The notes under the pieces were generated by a model. That model was not told the origin of the DNA and did not search any database. It saw nothing but the letters and a program-made list of their open reading frames with translations. From Pseudomonadota bacterium (GTDB lineage Bacteria > Pseudomonadota > Alphaproteobacteria > UBA2136 > UBA6156): a stretch of 10,861 nucleotides of DNA. Location of the stretch: assembly GCA_009927255.1 (NCBI GenBank), contig RFNJ01000095.1:1-10861 (forward strand), given 5' to 3'. The position numbers were made by a program, and so were the translations under genes. Positions 1-6,098 of this stretch are shown here, piece by piece (the stretch's first letter is position 1; every line of letters begins with the position of its first letter).

Positions 1-2
1 GG

Positions 3-28
3 CCGAAATTGCCACTACGCAATTTCGG
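3..28. repeat. 9-bp perfect inverted repeat (stem-loop)
   Basis: CCGAAATTG at 3-11 is the exact reverse complement of CAATTTCGG at 20-28, with an 8-base loop. No T-run follows on either strand, so it is not a normal intrinsic terminator. The overlapping palindrome GGGCGCCC follows at 28-35. It could be the end of a structured RNA, an operator or part of a repeat element lying further left. Confidence 0.6.
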
Positions 29-130
29 GGCGCCCAAAGCCACTATCCGGGGCCGCGTGATTATCACTCCATAACCAAACTCTCACCCAAAGCACCAAGC
101 CCTCCACAAAGCACAAGTTAAAGGCCGTCC

Positions 131-189
131 GTCCTCGAATGGCCCGCACCAGCCAAGCCCAAGCAAAACCCTCACGGCCATTCGGGGAC
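131..189. repeat. 14-bp near-perfect inverted repeat, 31-base loop
   Basis: GTCCTCGAATGGCC at 131-144 matches the reverse complement of GGCCATTCGGGGAC at 176-189 at 13 of 14 positions. The single mismatch (T135 against G185) would be a G-U pair in RNA read from the plus strand. The 31 bases between the arms (145-175) show no further strong pairing. There is no T-run after either arm. A stem this long in non-coding DNA suggests a structured RNA or a small palindromic mobile repeat; I cannot tell which. Confidence 0.65.
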
Positions 190-296
190 CCACCAACGCC
201 CTCGCTTCGTCCCAACCACAGCCACCCAACCAAGGGCTTCCGGCATCACCCATGCCACCCCCTCTCCACGAAGTTCCCAACCAAAAATACCCCCAA

Positions 297-325
297 ATCC
301 GTTAATCCGTGCATCCGTTAATCCG
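297..325. repeat. Tandem direct repeat, 13-bp unit at 16-bp period
   Basis: ATCCGTTAATCCG occurs at 297-309 and again, identical, at 313-325. The unit itself contains ATCCG twice. The repeat lies immediately beyond the terminator at 329-349 as seen from the minus-strand gene. It may be a chance short tandem duplication or a protein-binding site. Confidence 0.6.
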
Positions 326-328
326 CAT

Positions 329-349
329 AAAAAAACCGCCCCAAGGCGG
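329..349 (-). terminator. Intrinsic terminator for the 203-residue HTH gene
   Basis: Read on the minus strand, CCGCC (349-345), loop TTGG and GGCGG (340-336) form a 5-bp all-GC stem followed by seven T residues (335-329). This is a classic Rho-independent signal. It lies about 90 bases past the stop codon of the gene ending at 438. The plus strand has no T-run after the stem, so it works in one direction only. Confidence 0.6.
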
Positions 350-437
350 CCCCCTACCAGTCAATCAACATCACCCGCTAAGGCAACATTCACTCTACTG
401 GCATGATGATTATTTATACCCCAAACCGTGGCACCTG

Positions 438-1049
438 TCAAGATAAATCTTCATCATACCTTTTAAAATCAGCAATCTGAACATCTTTCTTAAAGTTATC
501 AAGATGTTCCCCAAATCGCACACCAAAGCCGCCCAGCTGCACCAAGCCACCTGCCGCCAGAAAGCTATCCAAACGGCCCAAAGCATCCTGCACCCGTCGC
601 CACGCCACCTTCTTGTCACAGCCCAGCAAAATCCCCAGTTGGCTGTAACTGTACCGATAACTCACCCGTACCCGCACCCCCTCGCGGCGCAGCTTTTCCT
701 GCATCGCCAAGGCGCGGCGCAACCGTGCCTCATCGGCCCAGTCACCCCAGGCCCAAAGCCGTAATAACAACGCCGCTTGATTGTCCAAAGCACTCAAAGT
801 ATCCAACGCCCGCTCCACTTTAAGGGCCAAGTCTAACCGATCAAGCGGACTACTCGGCAAATGCTCCAACTTTTCACCTTCCCACGCCCGTGCCACAAAC
901 TCAGCCTCGGCCAACACCTCATCCCACACTTTGCTCAAAGCGGGCAACCGCCGTCGCCGCAAAACCTCCGCACTCCACACCAAAGCCTGCTCAGCATCCT
1001 TAAACACAAACGAAACCGCATTGTTATCCATCACTTCACCGATAATCAT
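438..1049 (-). CDS. Helix-turn-helix protein, sigma-region-4-like fold, possibly DUF6362-related
   Basis: A 203-residue protein. The start is the ATG at 1049 because a strong Shine-Dalgarno (GGGAGGG) lies 8 bases upstream; the longer frame from 1133 has no ribosome site. Residues about 70-105 (DRLDLALKVERAL, then LLLRLWAW) and 133-160 (YSYSQLGILLGCDKKVAWRR, then VQDALGRL) resemble the helices of a sigma-70 region 4 DNA-binding unit, with about 30 charged residues inserted between them. From memory, the LRR..LP, SP..DR.D and AWRR spacing also resembles the alphaproteobacterial DUF6362 family, some of which are phage-associated. The last 45 residues match nothing I recognise. Role unknown; DNA binding is inferred. 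It has its own terminator and is separated from the upstream ybjQ operon by 181 bases, so it is probably transcribed alone. Confidence 0.75.
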   Translation of the reverse strand: MIIGEVMDNNAVSFVFKDAEQALVWSAEVLRRRRLPALSKVWDEVLAEAEFVARAWEGEKLEHLPSSPLDRLDLALKVERALDTLSALDNQAALLLRLWAWGDWADEARLRRALAMQEKLRREGVRVRVSYRYSYSQLGILLGCDKKVAWRRVQDALGRLDSFLAAGGLVQLGGFGVRFGEHLDNFKKDVQIADFKRYDEDLS

Positions 1050-1160
1050 CACACACACCCTCCCTGCTGTTGCCCCAACCACCCACAGCATGCCAACAAA
1101 ATAAGCACCACCCCTATAACAAAAAACGACCATTCATATATTTTCAATAGCTTAAAAACC

Positions 1161-1179
1161 AAAACCGCCCCCCAAGGCG
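1161..1179 (-). terminator. Probable weak terminator of the ybjQ operon
   Basis: On the minus strand CGCC (1179-1176), a six-base loop and GGCG (1169-1166) make a short GC stem followed by G, then TTTT, GG and TTTTT. It sits about 50 bases past the ybjQ stop codon. The 4-bp stem and interrupted T-run make it weak. Its core (AAAACCGCC...AAGGCG on the plus strand) closely resembles the terminator at 329-349. Confidence 0.4.
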
Positions 1180-1230
1180 TATAAAGTCATATGAATATTG
1201 TCTAACAGCCCCAAACCCCGCAGCCCGCCC

Positions 1231-1566
1231 TCACAAAGGCTCAATAAAAACCGCCGTCCCCTGCGCCGCCACCATCAACATGGTTTTGCCGCTGCCGCTA
1301 ATCTCGCTGTAATCCAAGTCAATCGCCAAAATCGCGTTGCAGCCCGCCGCCTCCGCCTGCTCACTCAGCTCGCGCAAAATCAGCTCCCGGGCATCCATTA
1401 ACGCATGCTGAAACGCCCCACTGCGCCCTCCAACAAAATCCCGTACTTTGGCGAAGAAGTCGCGAAATACGTTGGTCCCCATCACCGCTTCACTGGCCAC
1501 CAACGGGCCATATTTTCTGATTCGGTAGCCTTCTACATGGTCGGTGGTGGTTAACAAAACCGCCAT
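1231..1566 (-). CDS. ybjQ: YbjQ family protein (UPF0145, putative heavy-metal-binding)
   Basis: A 111-residue protein of the widespread UPF0145/YbjQ family, whose structure is a small alpha/beta oligomer and whose function is not firmly known; databases often label it heavy-metal-binding. The family signature is clear: NVFRDFFAKVRDFVGGRSGA (residues about 32-51), then ARELILRELSEQAEAAGCNA, then IDLDYSEI and a C-terminal MLMVAAQGTAV. Length is typical and complete. It starts 3 bases after the TAG stop of the small gene upstream and has no clear Shine-Dalgarno of its own, so translation is probably coupled to that gene. Family assignment is firm; the biological role is not. Confidence 0.93.
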   Translation of the reverse strand: MAVLLTTTDHVEGYRIRKYGPLVASEAVMGTNVFRDFFAKVRDFVGGRSGAFQHALMDARELILRELSEQAEAAGCNAILAIDLDYSEISGSGKTMLMVAAQGTAVFIEPL

Positions 1567-1569
1567 TGG

Positions 1570-1788
1570 CTAGACACGCTTCACAGCACTGGGCTTGGCA
1601 GCGGGCAAATCATCCACCATATCCAGCCCCATATCGGCCAAAAAATCCTCAGCATAGCCACCAAAAAACGGCATCGCGCGCTCCAACTCAGGCTGCTCCA
1701 ATACCAATTGCATCTTGGCGCCCGTGGCAGCAACTGCTGGCTTCACCGGCAACACCATTCCTGCAAATACTTTATGATACATGGCCAT
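1570..1788 (-). CDS. Small hypothetical protein, acidic C-terminal half
   Basis: A 72-residue protein I do not recognise. The ATG at 1788 is chosen because AGGA lies six bases upstream; an in-frame TTG at 1806 would add six residues. Codons are strongly of the GNN type (GCC, GTG, GAT, GAG), as expected of real coding sequence. Residues 1-30 are rich in Val, Ala and Pro. Residues about 33-60 contain a PELERAMPFFGGYAEDFLAD segment with many acidic residues and Met. There is no signal peptide or membrane span. Its start lies inside the end of the preceding small gene (17-base overlap), and ybjQ begins 3 bases after its stop, which indicates a tightly coupled operon. Any link to YbjQ function is inference only. 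Confidence 0.65.
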   Translation of the reverse strand: MAMYHKVFAGMVLPVKPAVAATGAKMQLVLEQPELERAMPFFGGYAEDFLADMGLDMVDDLPAAKPSAVKRV

Positions 1789-1948
1789 ACTCTTTCCTAT
1801 TGTCAAACCCTACGCCTTTTTCAACTTGGTGGTCAATCACAGACGCCTCTAATTCCACCATCTTCCCCACCAACGCAACCCGAACACCATCATAGCCCCC
1901 CTGTGGCCACAAAGGCAGGCAAAGCTGGCTAAATACTGCCAATTGCAT
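1772..1948 (-). CDS. Small hypothetical protein, first gene of the ybjQ operon
   Basis: A 58-residue protein I do not recognise. The ATG at 1948 is preceded by GAGGAG seven bases upstream, one of the best ribosome sites in the window; the longer frame from 1984 lacks one. The sequence begins MQLAVFSQLCLPLWPQGGYD and continues with a hydrophobic VRVALVG stretch and a polar, charged tail ending EYGHVS. The short hydrophobic N-terminus is too weak to call a signal peptide. The gene overlaps the start of the next one by 17 bases and follows a candidate promoter at 2004-2031. It could be a leader peptide for the operon rather than a functional product. Confidence 0.55.
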   Translation of the reverse strand: MQLAVFSQLCLPLWPQGGYDGVRVALVGKMVELEASVIDHQVEKGVGFDNRKEYGHVS

Positions 1949-2003
1949 GGTCTCTCTCCTCACGGTTATCGTTACTCCCAACACTGTTTTTCAGGGCCGG
2001 GAA

Positions 2004-2031
2004 ATCATACATAGGGCTGTGTCCCCCACAA
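2004..2031 (-). promoter_or_regulatory. Candidate sigma-70 promoter for the ybjQ operon
   Basis: On the minus strand TTGTGG (2031-2026) and TATGAT (2009-2004) are 16 bases apart. The -10 box matches consensus at 5 of 6 positions, the -35 at 3 of 6. It sits between the end of the diguanylate cyclase gene and the first small gene of the operon, leaving a leader of about 50 bases. Found by eye only. Confidence 0.35.
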
Positions 2032-2054
2032 CACAACCCCCCACCCACATTTAT

Positions 2055-3701
2055 TTAAACCGTAATCTTTAATTCCGTCGTCGCAAACCGATACGTCCGC
2101 TTCCCAGCCTGCTTCGCCGCATACATCGCATTATCAGCTTTCTTCATTAAATCAGCAGCTTGGCTGCCATCCTGCGGATACATCGCAATCCCAATACTGG
2201 TGCCAACCTGGTCGGCAACTTTGCCATTCAAGTCATAAGGCGCACTCACAATATCCAATAGTTTTTTCGCCACCTGTTCAGCATCTGCCCGCTCACGCAC
2301 GGCCAAAATAATCGTAAATTCGTCCCCTCCCAAGCGGGCCACGGTGTCCGTCGTCCGCACCGCAGTTTTAAGCCTACCGGCCACTTGTTTAAGCAACAAG
2401 TCACCATAATCATGGCCCATTTGGTCATTCACTTGCTTAAAGCCATCAAGGTCCAAAAACAACAGCGCCACCTTGCCCAACTGGCGATAAGCCTGCGCCA
2501 GCGCCATCCCCAAGCGGTCATTAAATAGCTGGCGGTTTGGCAACCCTGTCAGCGCATCACTATAGGCCAGGGCATTTTCGCGGCCCTCAGCTTCCTGAAC
2601 TTGCTGTCGTAAACGTACCATTTCAGTCATATCCATCACAGTAAAAATATACCCCCCCAAAGCCCCCCCCACATCACGCCATGGCCGTATCCGCCAGCGC
2701 CACACCACATCTTTCCCTTGCAATACGCGACGCTCTTCTTCTTTCCCCACGGCTTGGCCGCCTTGCAATTGTTGTTCGACCACGCGCACATCGGGCGGAA
2801 AATCGGGCATGACTTGGCGGTGATCCATACCAATCAATTGCACGGTGGTTGGTAAACCCAAGGTTTCGTGCCAGGTGCGGGCAACATAGACATAGCGCCA
2901 GCCAGCATCGAGCACCGCAATGGGACGAATGCTGTCTTCCACTGTTTGGCGGAGCAAAATTTCGGTGTTTTGCAAAAAGCCTTGATCGCGGTGCAGCGGG
3001 GTGACATCGCGCAACACCAGCAGCACGCTTTCGCCCATCGGTAAGGCCCAGCCCATGAGGCGCGTGCCGATTTTAGCAATATGTAACTCGCCACTCCATA
3101 CCTTACCATCGCGGGTGGCTTCGGCTACCGCGCCAAGCAATGCGGGTTCGTTCGCCACATCTTCGAGCAGGCGGCCTTCTAAACTATCGATGTGTGGGCT
3201 ACTACGGCGAGCCAATTCCAGTGCTGGTTTGTTCCAGCGGCGAATGTTGCGGCCGCCGCTGATGACCATAAACGCTTCGCCCGTTCCTTCAAACAGCTCA
3301 TCCATTTTATGGTTAAATTCATCCCACTTTTGCTGGGCGCTATCGGCGTGGTCGCGGGCTTGCTTTAATGCGGTTTCAACTTCATGGATGCGCACCATGT
3401 AGACTTCAACGGCTTCGTTACCGACTTGCTCATAAACCATATAGGTAATGATGATGCCCGCCAGTGGCACCAACCAGAGCAACCAAACTTCTTGCAACAT
3501 GGTTAGGATAAAACCGATTTCCTTTTGCCACCAATCACCACCCCAGGGGGCGGCCCAGTAAATTTCAGAGATTTGTTTGGTAGCGGGGATAGGCAGCAAT
3601 TGCAAAGCTTGGGCAATTAACATTATTGCCATCAACGTAAGCACAGCCCCAGCCAGCAGCACCAACACCTGCCGCAGCAGAACCTGTCCGCTTGCTTTCA
3701 T
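2055..3701 (-). CDS. Membrane-anchored PAS-PAS-GGDEF diguanylate cyclase
   Basis: A 548-residue inner-membrane signalling enzyme expected to make cyclic di-GMP from two GTP. The ATG at 3701 is chosen because AAGGA lies seven bases upstream; the in-frame start at 3761 has no ribosome site. In order: membrane span about 10-33, a short periplasmic loop with several Trp, second span about 70-90, a likely coiled coil about 95-130, two PAS-like sensor domains (about 130-235 ending VLLVLRDVTPL, and 245-365 ending YIFTVMDMTEM), then a GGDEF domain about 375-545. The catalytic signature is intact: GGDEF at 458-462, preceded by DALTGLPNR and DLDGFKQVND. The inhibitory site RxxD (R449, D452) lies exactly five residues before the GGDEF, so product feedback is likely. 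No EAL domain follows. The ligand of the sensor part is unknown. Divergent from dsbD. Confidence 0.93.
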   Translation of the reverse strand: MKASGQVLLRQVLVLLAGAVLTLMAIMLIAQALQLLPIPATKQISEIYWAAPWGGDWWQKEIGFILTMLQEVWLLWLVPLAGIIITYMVYEQVGNEAVEVYMVRIHEVETALKQARDHADSAQQKWDEFNHKMDELFEGTGEAFMVISGGRNIRRWNKPALELARRSSPHIDSLEGRLLEDVANEPALLGAVAEATRDGKVWSGELHIAKIGTRLMGWALPMGESVLLVLRDVTPLHRDQGFLQNTEILLRQTVEDSIRPIAVLDAGWRYVYVARTWHETLGLPTTVQLIGMDHRQVMPDFPPDVRVVEQQLQGGQAVGKEEERRVLQGKDVVWRWRIRPWRDVGGALGGYIFTVMDMTEMVRLRQQVQEAEGRENALAYSDALTGLPNRQLFNDRLGMALAQAYRQLGKVALLFLDLDGFKQVNDQMGHDYGDLLLKQVAGRLKTAVRTTDTVARLGGDEFTIILAVRERADAEQVAKKLLDIVSAPYDLNGKVADQVGTSIGIAMYPQDGSQAADLMKKADNAMYAAKQAGKRTYRFATTELKITV

Positions 3702-3776
3702 ACCGTTATCCTTGTCTTGCGCATCTGGGGCAAATGCTAGATGATACTTGCCAGCAACCACAACCGAAAAGCCACC
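3702..3776. promoter_or_regulatory. Short divergent control region, cyclase / dsbD
   Basis: Only 75 bases separate the two chosen start codons, so promoter elements must overlap or lie inside the opposite gene. On the minus strand AAGGA at 3713-3709 is the ribosome site of the cyclase. On the plus strand TTGCGC (3717-3722) and GATGAT (3740-3745), 17 bases apart, are a weak promoter candidate for dsbD. No convincing -35/-10 pair is visible for the cyclase. Confidence 0.3.
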
Positions 3777-5669
3777 ATGCGCCGCCTTCTTCCTCTCTTT
3801 TTACTGCTCGTCTGTCTCTTCACTGCCATAGTGCCGGCCGGGGTGGCACAGTTAGCAGAATCACCGCCGCTTTCGCCCAACGCTACCGATATTAACGGCA
3901 ACACCGTGATTACCACCCAGCTAAGTGCCAGCCACAACCAAGCCACCGCAGGGCAAACGATTGACGTGGCCTGGCAATTTAAGCTGGCGCCAACATGGCA
4001 TGTGTATTGGCAGAATGCGGGGGATTCTGGCTTGCCCCCCAGCCTCAGCAGCGCAATGGGCACCCTTAGCCCCCTCACCTTCCCCCAGCCGGAAGTGATT
4101 AGCCTGCCCCCTCTCACCAACTACGGCTATCACAAACAAGTCACCTTCACCGCCAGCCTCACACTCCCAACACCACTGGCCGAAGGCCCGCTGGAAATCC
4201 CCTTGAGTGGTAACTTCCTGTATTGTTCAGATATTTGCATGCCTGCTACTGTGGCGTTGAGTTTGCCCATTACGATTGGTGCCGAAAGTATTCCCAACCC
4301 TGCCTTCAAGCCGCAGCAAGTTTTGCCTGTTGCCACCACGCAGGCCAGCGCCAGCATGGATGCCAACCACTTTACGTTGCAGCTACCCACCACCCATACG
4401 CTGGCCAAGCCGTGGTTTATTCCGGCACAGGATGGGGTGATTGATGATTCGGCGCCCCAAGACTACAGCCGCCTCGGCCGCAGCCTGAGCATTGCGCGCG
4501 ATAGCCAAAGCCAGACCAGCCCGACGACGCTTGAAGGGATTGTGATTGACGAAGCTAATCCTCAGCAGGTGGGATATAACATCAATACAGTGCTTACGCC
4601 TGCTGTCGTTAATCCCACCGCCAGCCTTACGTTTGCTACCGCGCTGGGGTTTGCGTTTCTGGCAGGACTTATCCTTAACCTCATGCCCTGCGTGCTACCG
4701 GTGCTGGCGCTAAAGGTGCTGAGTTTGGTGAAGCATCACCACGGCCCGCGCCGCCAGCTGCACACCATGGCCTATACCTTTGGCACGCTGGGCACCTTTG
4801 CCGCGCTGGGGCTGATGGTGAGTGCGCTGCAAGCGGCGGGCTATCAGCTTGGGTGGGGCTTCCACCTGCAAAACCCTGTGTTTGTGGGTGTGCTGGCGGG
4901 GCTAATGGTTGTGCTTGGGTTGCAATTTTGGGGGGTGATTCATTTAGGTGGTGCGCTTACGCGGCTTGGCCTGCCGCATAACCCACAAAGTGTGTGGAAT
5001 AGCTTCGGTACCGGCGTGCTAGCGGTGGTGGTGGCCACCCCTTGCACCGTGCCATTTATGGGCGGAGCAATGGCCTATGCGCTGACCCAACCCACCGGCA
5101 CCACGCTGGCCATTTTCCTCATGCTGGGCCTTGGCATGGCCACCCCCTTCATCGCCTTCACCCTGCTGCCGCAAAGCCTGAAGCTGCTGCCCAAGCCGGG
5201 GCGCTGGATGCACACATTTCAGCGTGCGCTGGCGCTGCCGATGTTCGCTACCGCGCTGTGGCTGCTGTGGGTGCTGATGCAACAAATTTCGCCCCCTGCC
5301 CCGCCGCCCGCCAACGCCAACTGGCAACCGTGGTCGGTGGAGAAAGTGGCACAAGCGCAGGCCAATAGGCAGAAGGTGTTTGTTGATTTCACCGCCAGCT
5401 GGTGCATCACCTGCAAAGTGGTAGAAGCGACCATTTTGAACACCCATGCCGCGCAAAGCTTGTTTAAACAACACAACGTGCTGTTGCTGCGTGCCGACTG
5501 GACGCGGCAAGACGCCAACATTAGTGCTGAACTTGCCAAGCATGGCCGCCAAGGCGTGCCACTATATTTGCTGTATCAGCCCGGCCAAACAAGTCCGCAG
5601 ATTTTACCGCAAATCCCCACCGTGCCGATTTTACGTGAGGCTTTAGACGCCACAAACAAGCCCAAATAA
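3777..5669 (+). CDS. dsbD: Thiol:disulfide interchange protein DsbD family (protein-disulfide reductase)
   Basis: A 630-residue inner-membrane protein that carries electrons from cytoplasmic thioredoxin to periplasmic thiol proteins. The ATG at 3777 places the signal peptide (MRRLLPLFLLLVCLF...) right at the N-terminus; an in-frame ATG at 3741 adds 12 polar residues, and neither has a clear ribosome site. Three redox modules are visible, numbered from 3777. The N-terminal periplasmic domain has a W-VYW-GDSGLPP signature and a Cys pair C150/C154 (CSDIC). The central multi-span domain, about 280-515, has the hallmark Cys residues C305 (NLMPC) and C423 (ATPC). The C-terminal thioredoxin-like domain has C543-I-T-C546. 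All key Cys are present, so it should be active. Partners could include cytochrome c maturation or a DsbC/DsbG-type isomerase; none is encoded here. It ends 4 bases before the convergent DUF192 gene. Confidence 0.93.
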   Translation: MRRLLPLFLLLVCLFTAIVPAGVAQLAESPPLSPNATDINGNTVITTQLSASHNQATAGQTIDVAWQFKLAPTWHVYWQNAGDSGLPPSLSSAMGTLSPLTFPQPEVISLPPLTNYGYHKQVTFTASLTLPTPLAEGPLEIPLSGNFLYCSDICMPATVALSLPITIGAESIPNPAFKPQQVLPVATTQASASMDANHFTLQLPTTHTLAKPWFIPAQDGVIDDSAPQDYSRLGRSLSIARDSQSQTSPTTLEGIVIDEANPQQVGYNINTVLTPAVVNPTASLTFATALGFAFLAGLILNLMPCVLPVLALKVLSLVKHHHGPRRQLHTMAYTFGTLGTFAALGLMVSALQAAGYQLGWGFHLQNPVFVGVLAGLMVVLGLQFWGVIHLGGALTRLGLPHNPQSVWNSFGTGVLAVVVATPCTVPFMGGAMAYALTQPTGTTLAIFLMLGLGMATPFIAFTLLPQSLKLLPKPGRWMHTFQRALALPMFATALWLLWVLMQQISPPAPPPANANWQPWSVEKVAQAQANRQKVFVDFTASWCITCKVVEATILNTHAAQSLFKQHNVLLLRADWTRQDANISAELAKHGRQGVPLYLLYQPGQTSPQILPQIPTVPILREALDATNKPK

Positions 5670-5673
5670 ACTC

Positions 5674-6096
5674 TTACCAGCTAACTAAACTGCCCACGCC
5701 AATGCCATGGCGTTGGGCAAAACCACCATTCACTTCCAGCACGCTGTCGCTGTCCACACCGGGGTCAAGGTTGGTTTCATCGAATGGCTTGGCCCACGCG
5801 ATGACCGCTACCACGCGGCCATTGCGGATAAACAACATATCCAGCGGCAACGGGGTGTTTTTCATCCAAAATGTGCGCCGCCCACTTTCGGGCCATACAA
5901 ACAGCATGCCTTCATCTTCGGCCAGTTTTTCGCGGAACATCAAGCCTGCTGCACGGCCTTCATCATCATCGCGCACTTCGGCACGCACGGTTACGTCTTC
6001 ACCGCCGGGAACAGTTAAACGCACCGTTACCACTTGGGGCGATTGGCTGCATGCAACCACCAACGCCGCCAGCAAAAGCAATACATAAGCACGCAT
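5674..6096 (-). CDS. DUF192 family lipoprotein
   Basis: A 140-residue exported protein of the DUF192 family, small beta-rich proteins of unknown function. The start at 6096 (MRAYVLLLL) is preferred because GGAGGA lies 8 bases upstream; the alternative ATG at 6102, only 2 bases from that site, overlaps the stop of the preceding gene as ATGA. The N-terminus is a lipoprotein signal: hydrophobic LLLLAALVV followed by A-C (C16), so it should be lipidated and anchored in the envelope. The family core is present: GLMFREKLAEDEGMLFVW, then RTFWMKNTPLPLDMLFI, then VVAVIAWAKPF and a C-terminal VLEVNGGFAQRHGI. Third gene of the prfB cluster. Function remains unknown. Confidence 0.9.
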   Translation of the reverse strand: MRAYVLLLLAALVVACSQSPQVVTVRLTVPGGEDVTVRAEVRDDDEGRAAGLMFREKLAEDEGMLFVWPESGRRTFWMKNTPLPLDMLFIRNGRVVAVIAWAKPFDETNLDPGVDSDSVLEVNGGFAQRHGIGVGSLVSW

Positions 6097-6098
6097 TG

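Larger units (their letters stand above)
1..437. other. Intergenic region with no convincing gene
   Basis: No reading frame here looks like a real gene. The open frames are short, rich in Pro, Ser, His or Trp, and have no Shine-Dalgarno sequence. Frame 2 of the plus strand is open from the left edge to a TAA at 119-121 (39 codons) and could be the tail of a gene that begins outside the window. The other plus frames close at 58-60 and 72-74, so this cannot be decided. What the region does hold is structure: a 9-bp stem-loop at 3-28, a 14-bp near-perfect inverted repeat at 131-189, a 13-bp direct repeat at 297-325 and a minus-strand terminator at 329-349. Positions 350-437 show nothing clear. 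Confidence 0.6.

Noticed and set aside
15..280. Two minus-strand frames rich in Trp and Gly
   Set aside because: Composition typical of antisense to C-rich non-coding DNA; no ribosome site and no recognisable motif.
139..321. 60-residue plus-strand frame
   Set aside because: Pro/Ser/His-rich composition, no ribosome site, contains one arm of the 131-189 inverted repeat and part of the direct repeat; looks non-coding.
1..437. tRNA, RNase P, SRP RNA or tmRNA
   Set aside because: Checked by eye for cloverleaf arms and the usual conserved cores on both strands; none found.
1050..1133. N-terminal extension of the HTH protein (a further 28 residues)
   Set aside because: No ribosome site before the ATG at 1133, whereas GGGAGGG precedes the ATG at 1049.
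3702..3761. N-terminal extension of the diguanylate cyclase
   Set aside because: No ribosome site before 3761, AAGGA precedes 3701, and the extension would overlap the dsbD upstream region.
5019..5552. 177-residue minus-strand frame opposite dsbD
   Set aside because: Gln/His/Gly-rich shadow of the conserved dsbD membrane and thioredoxin domains.
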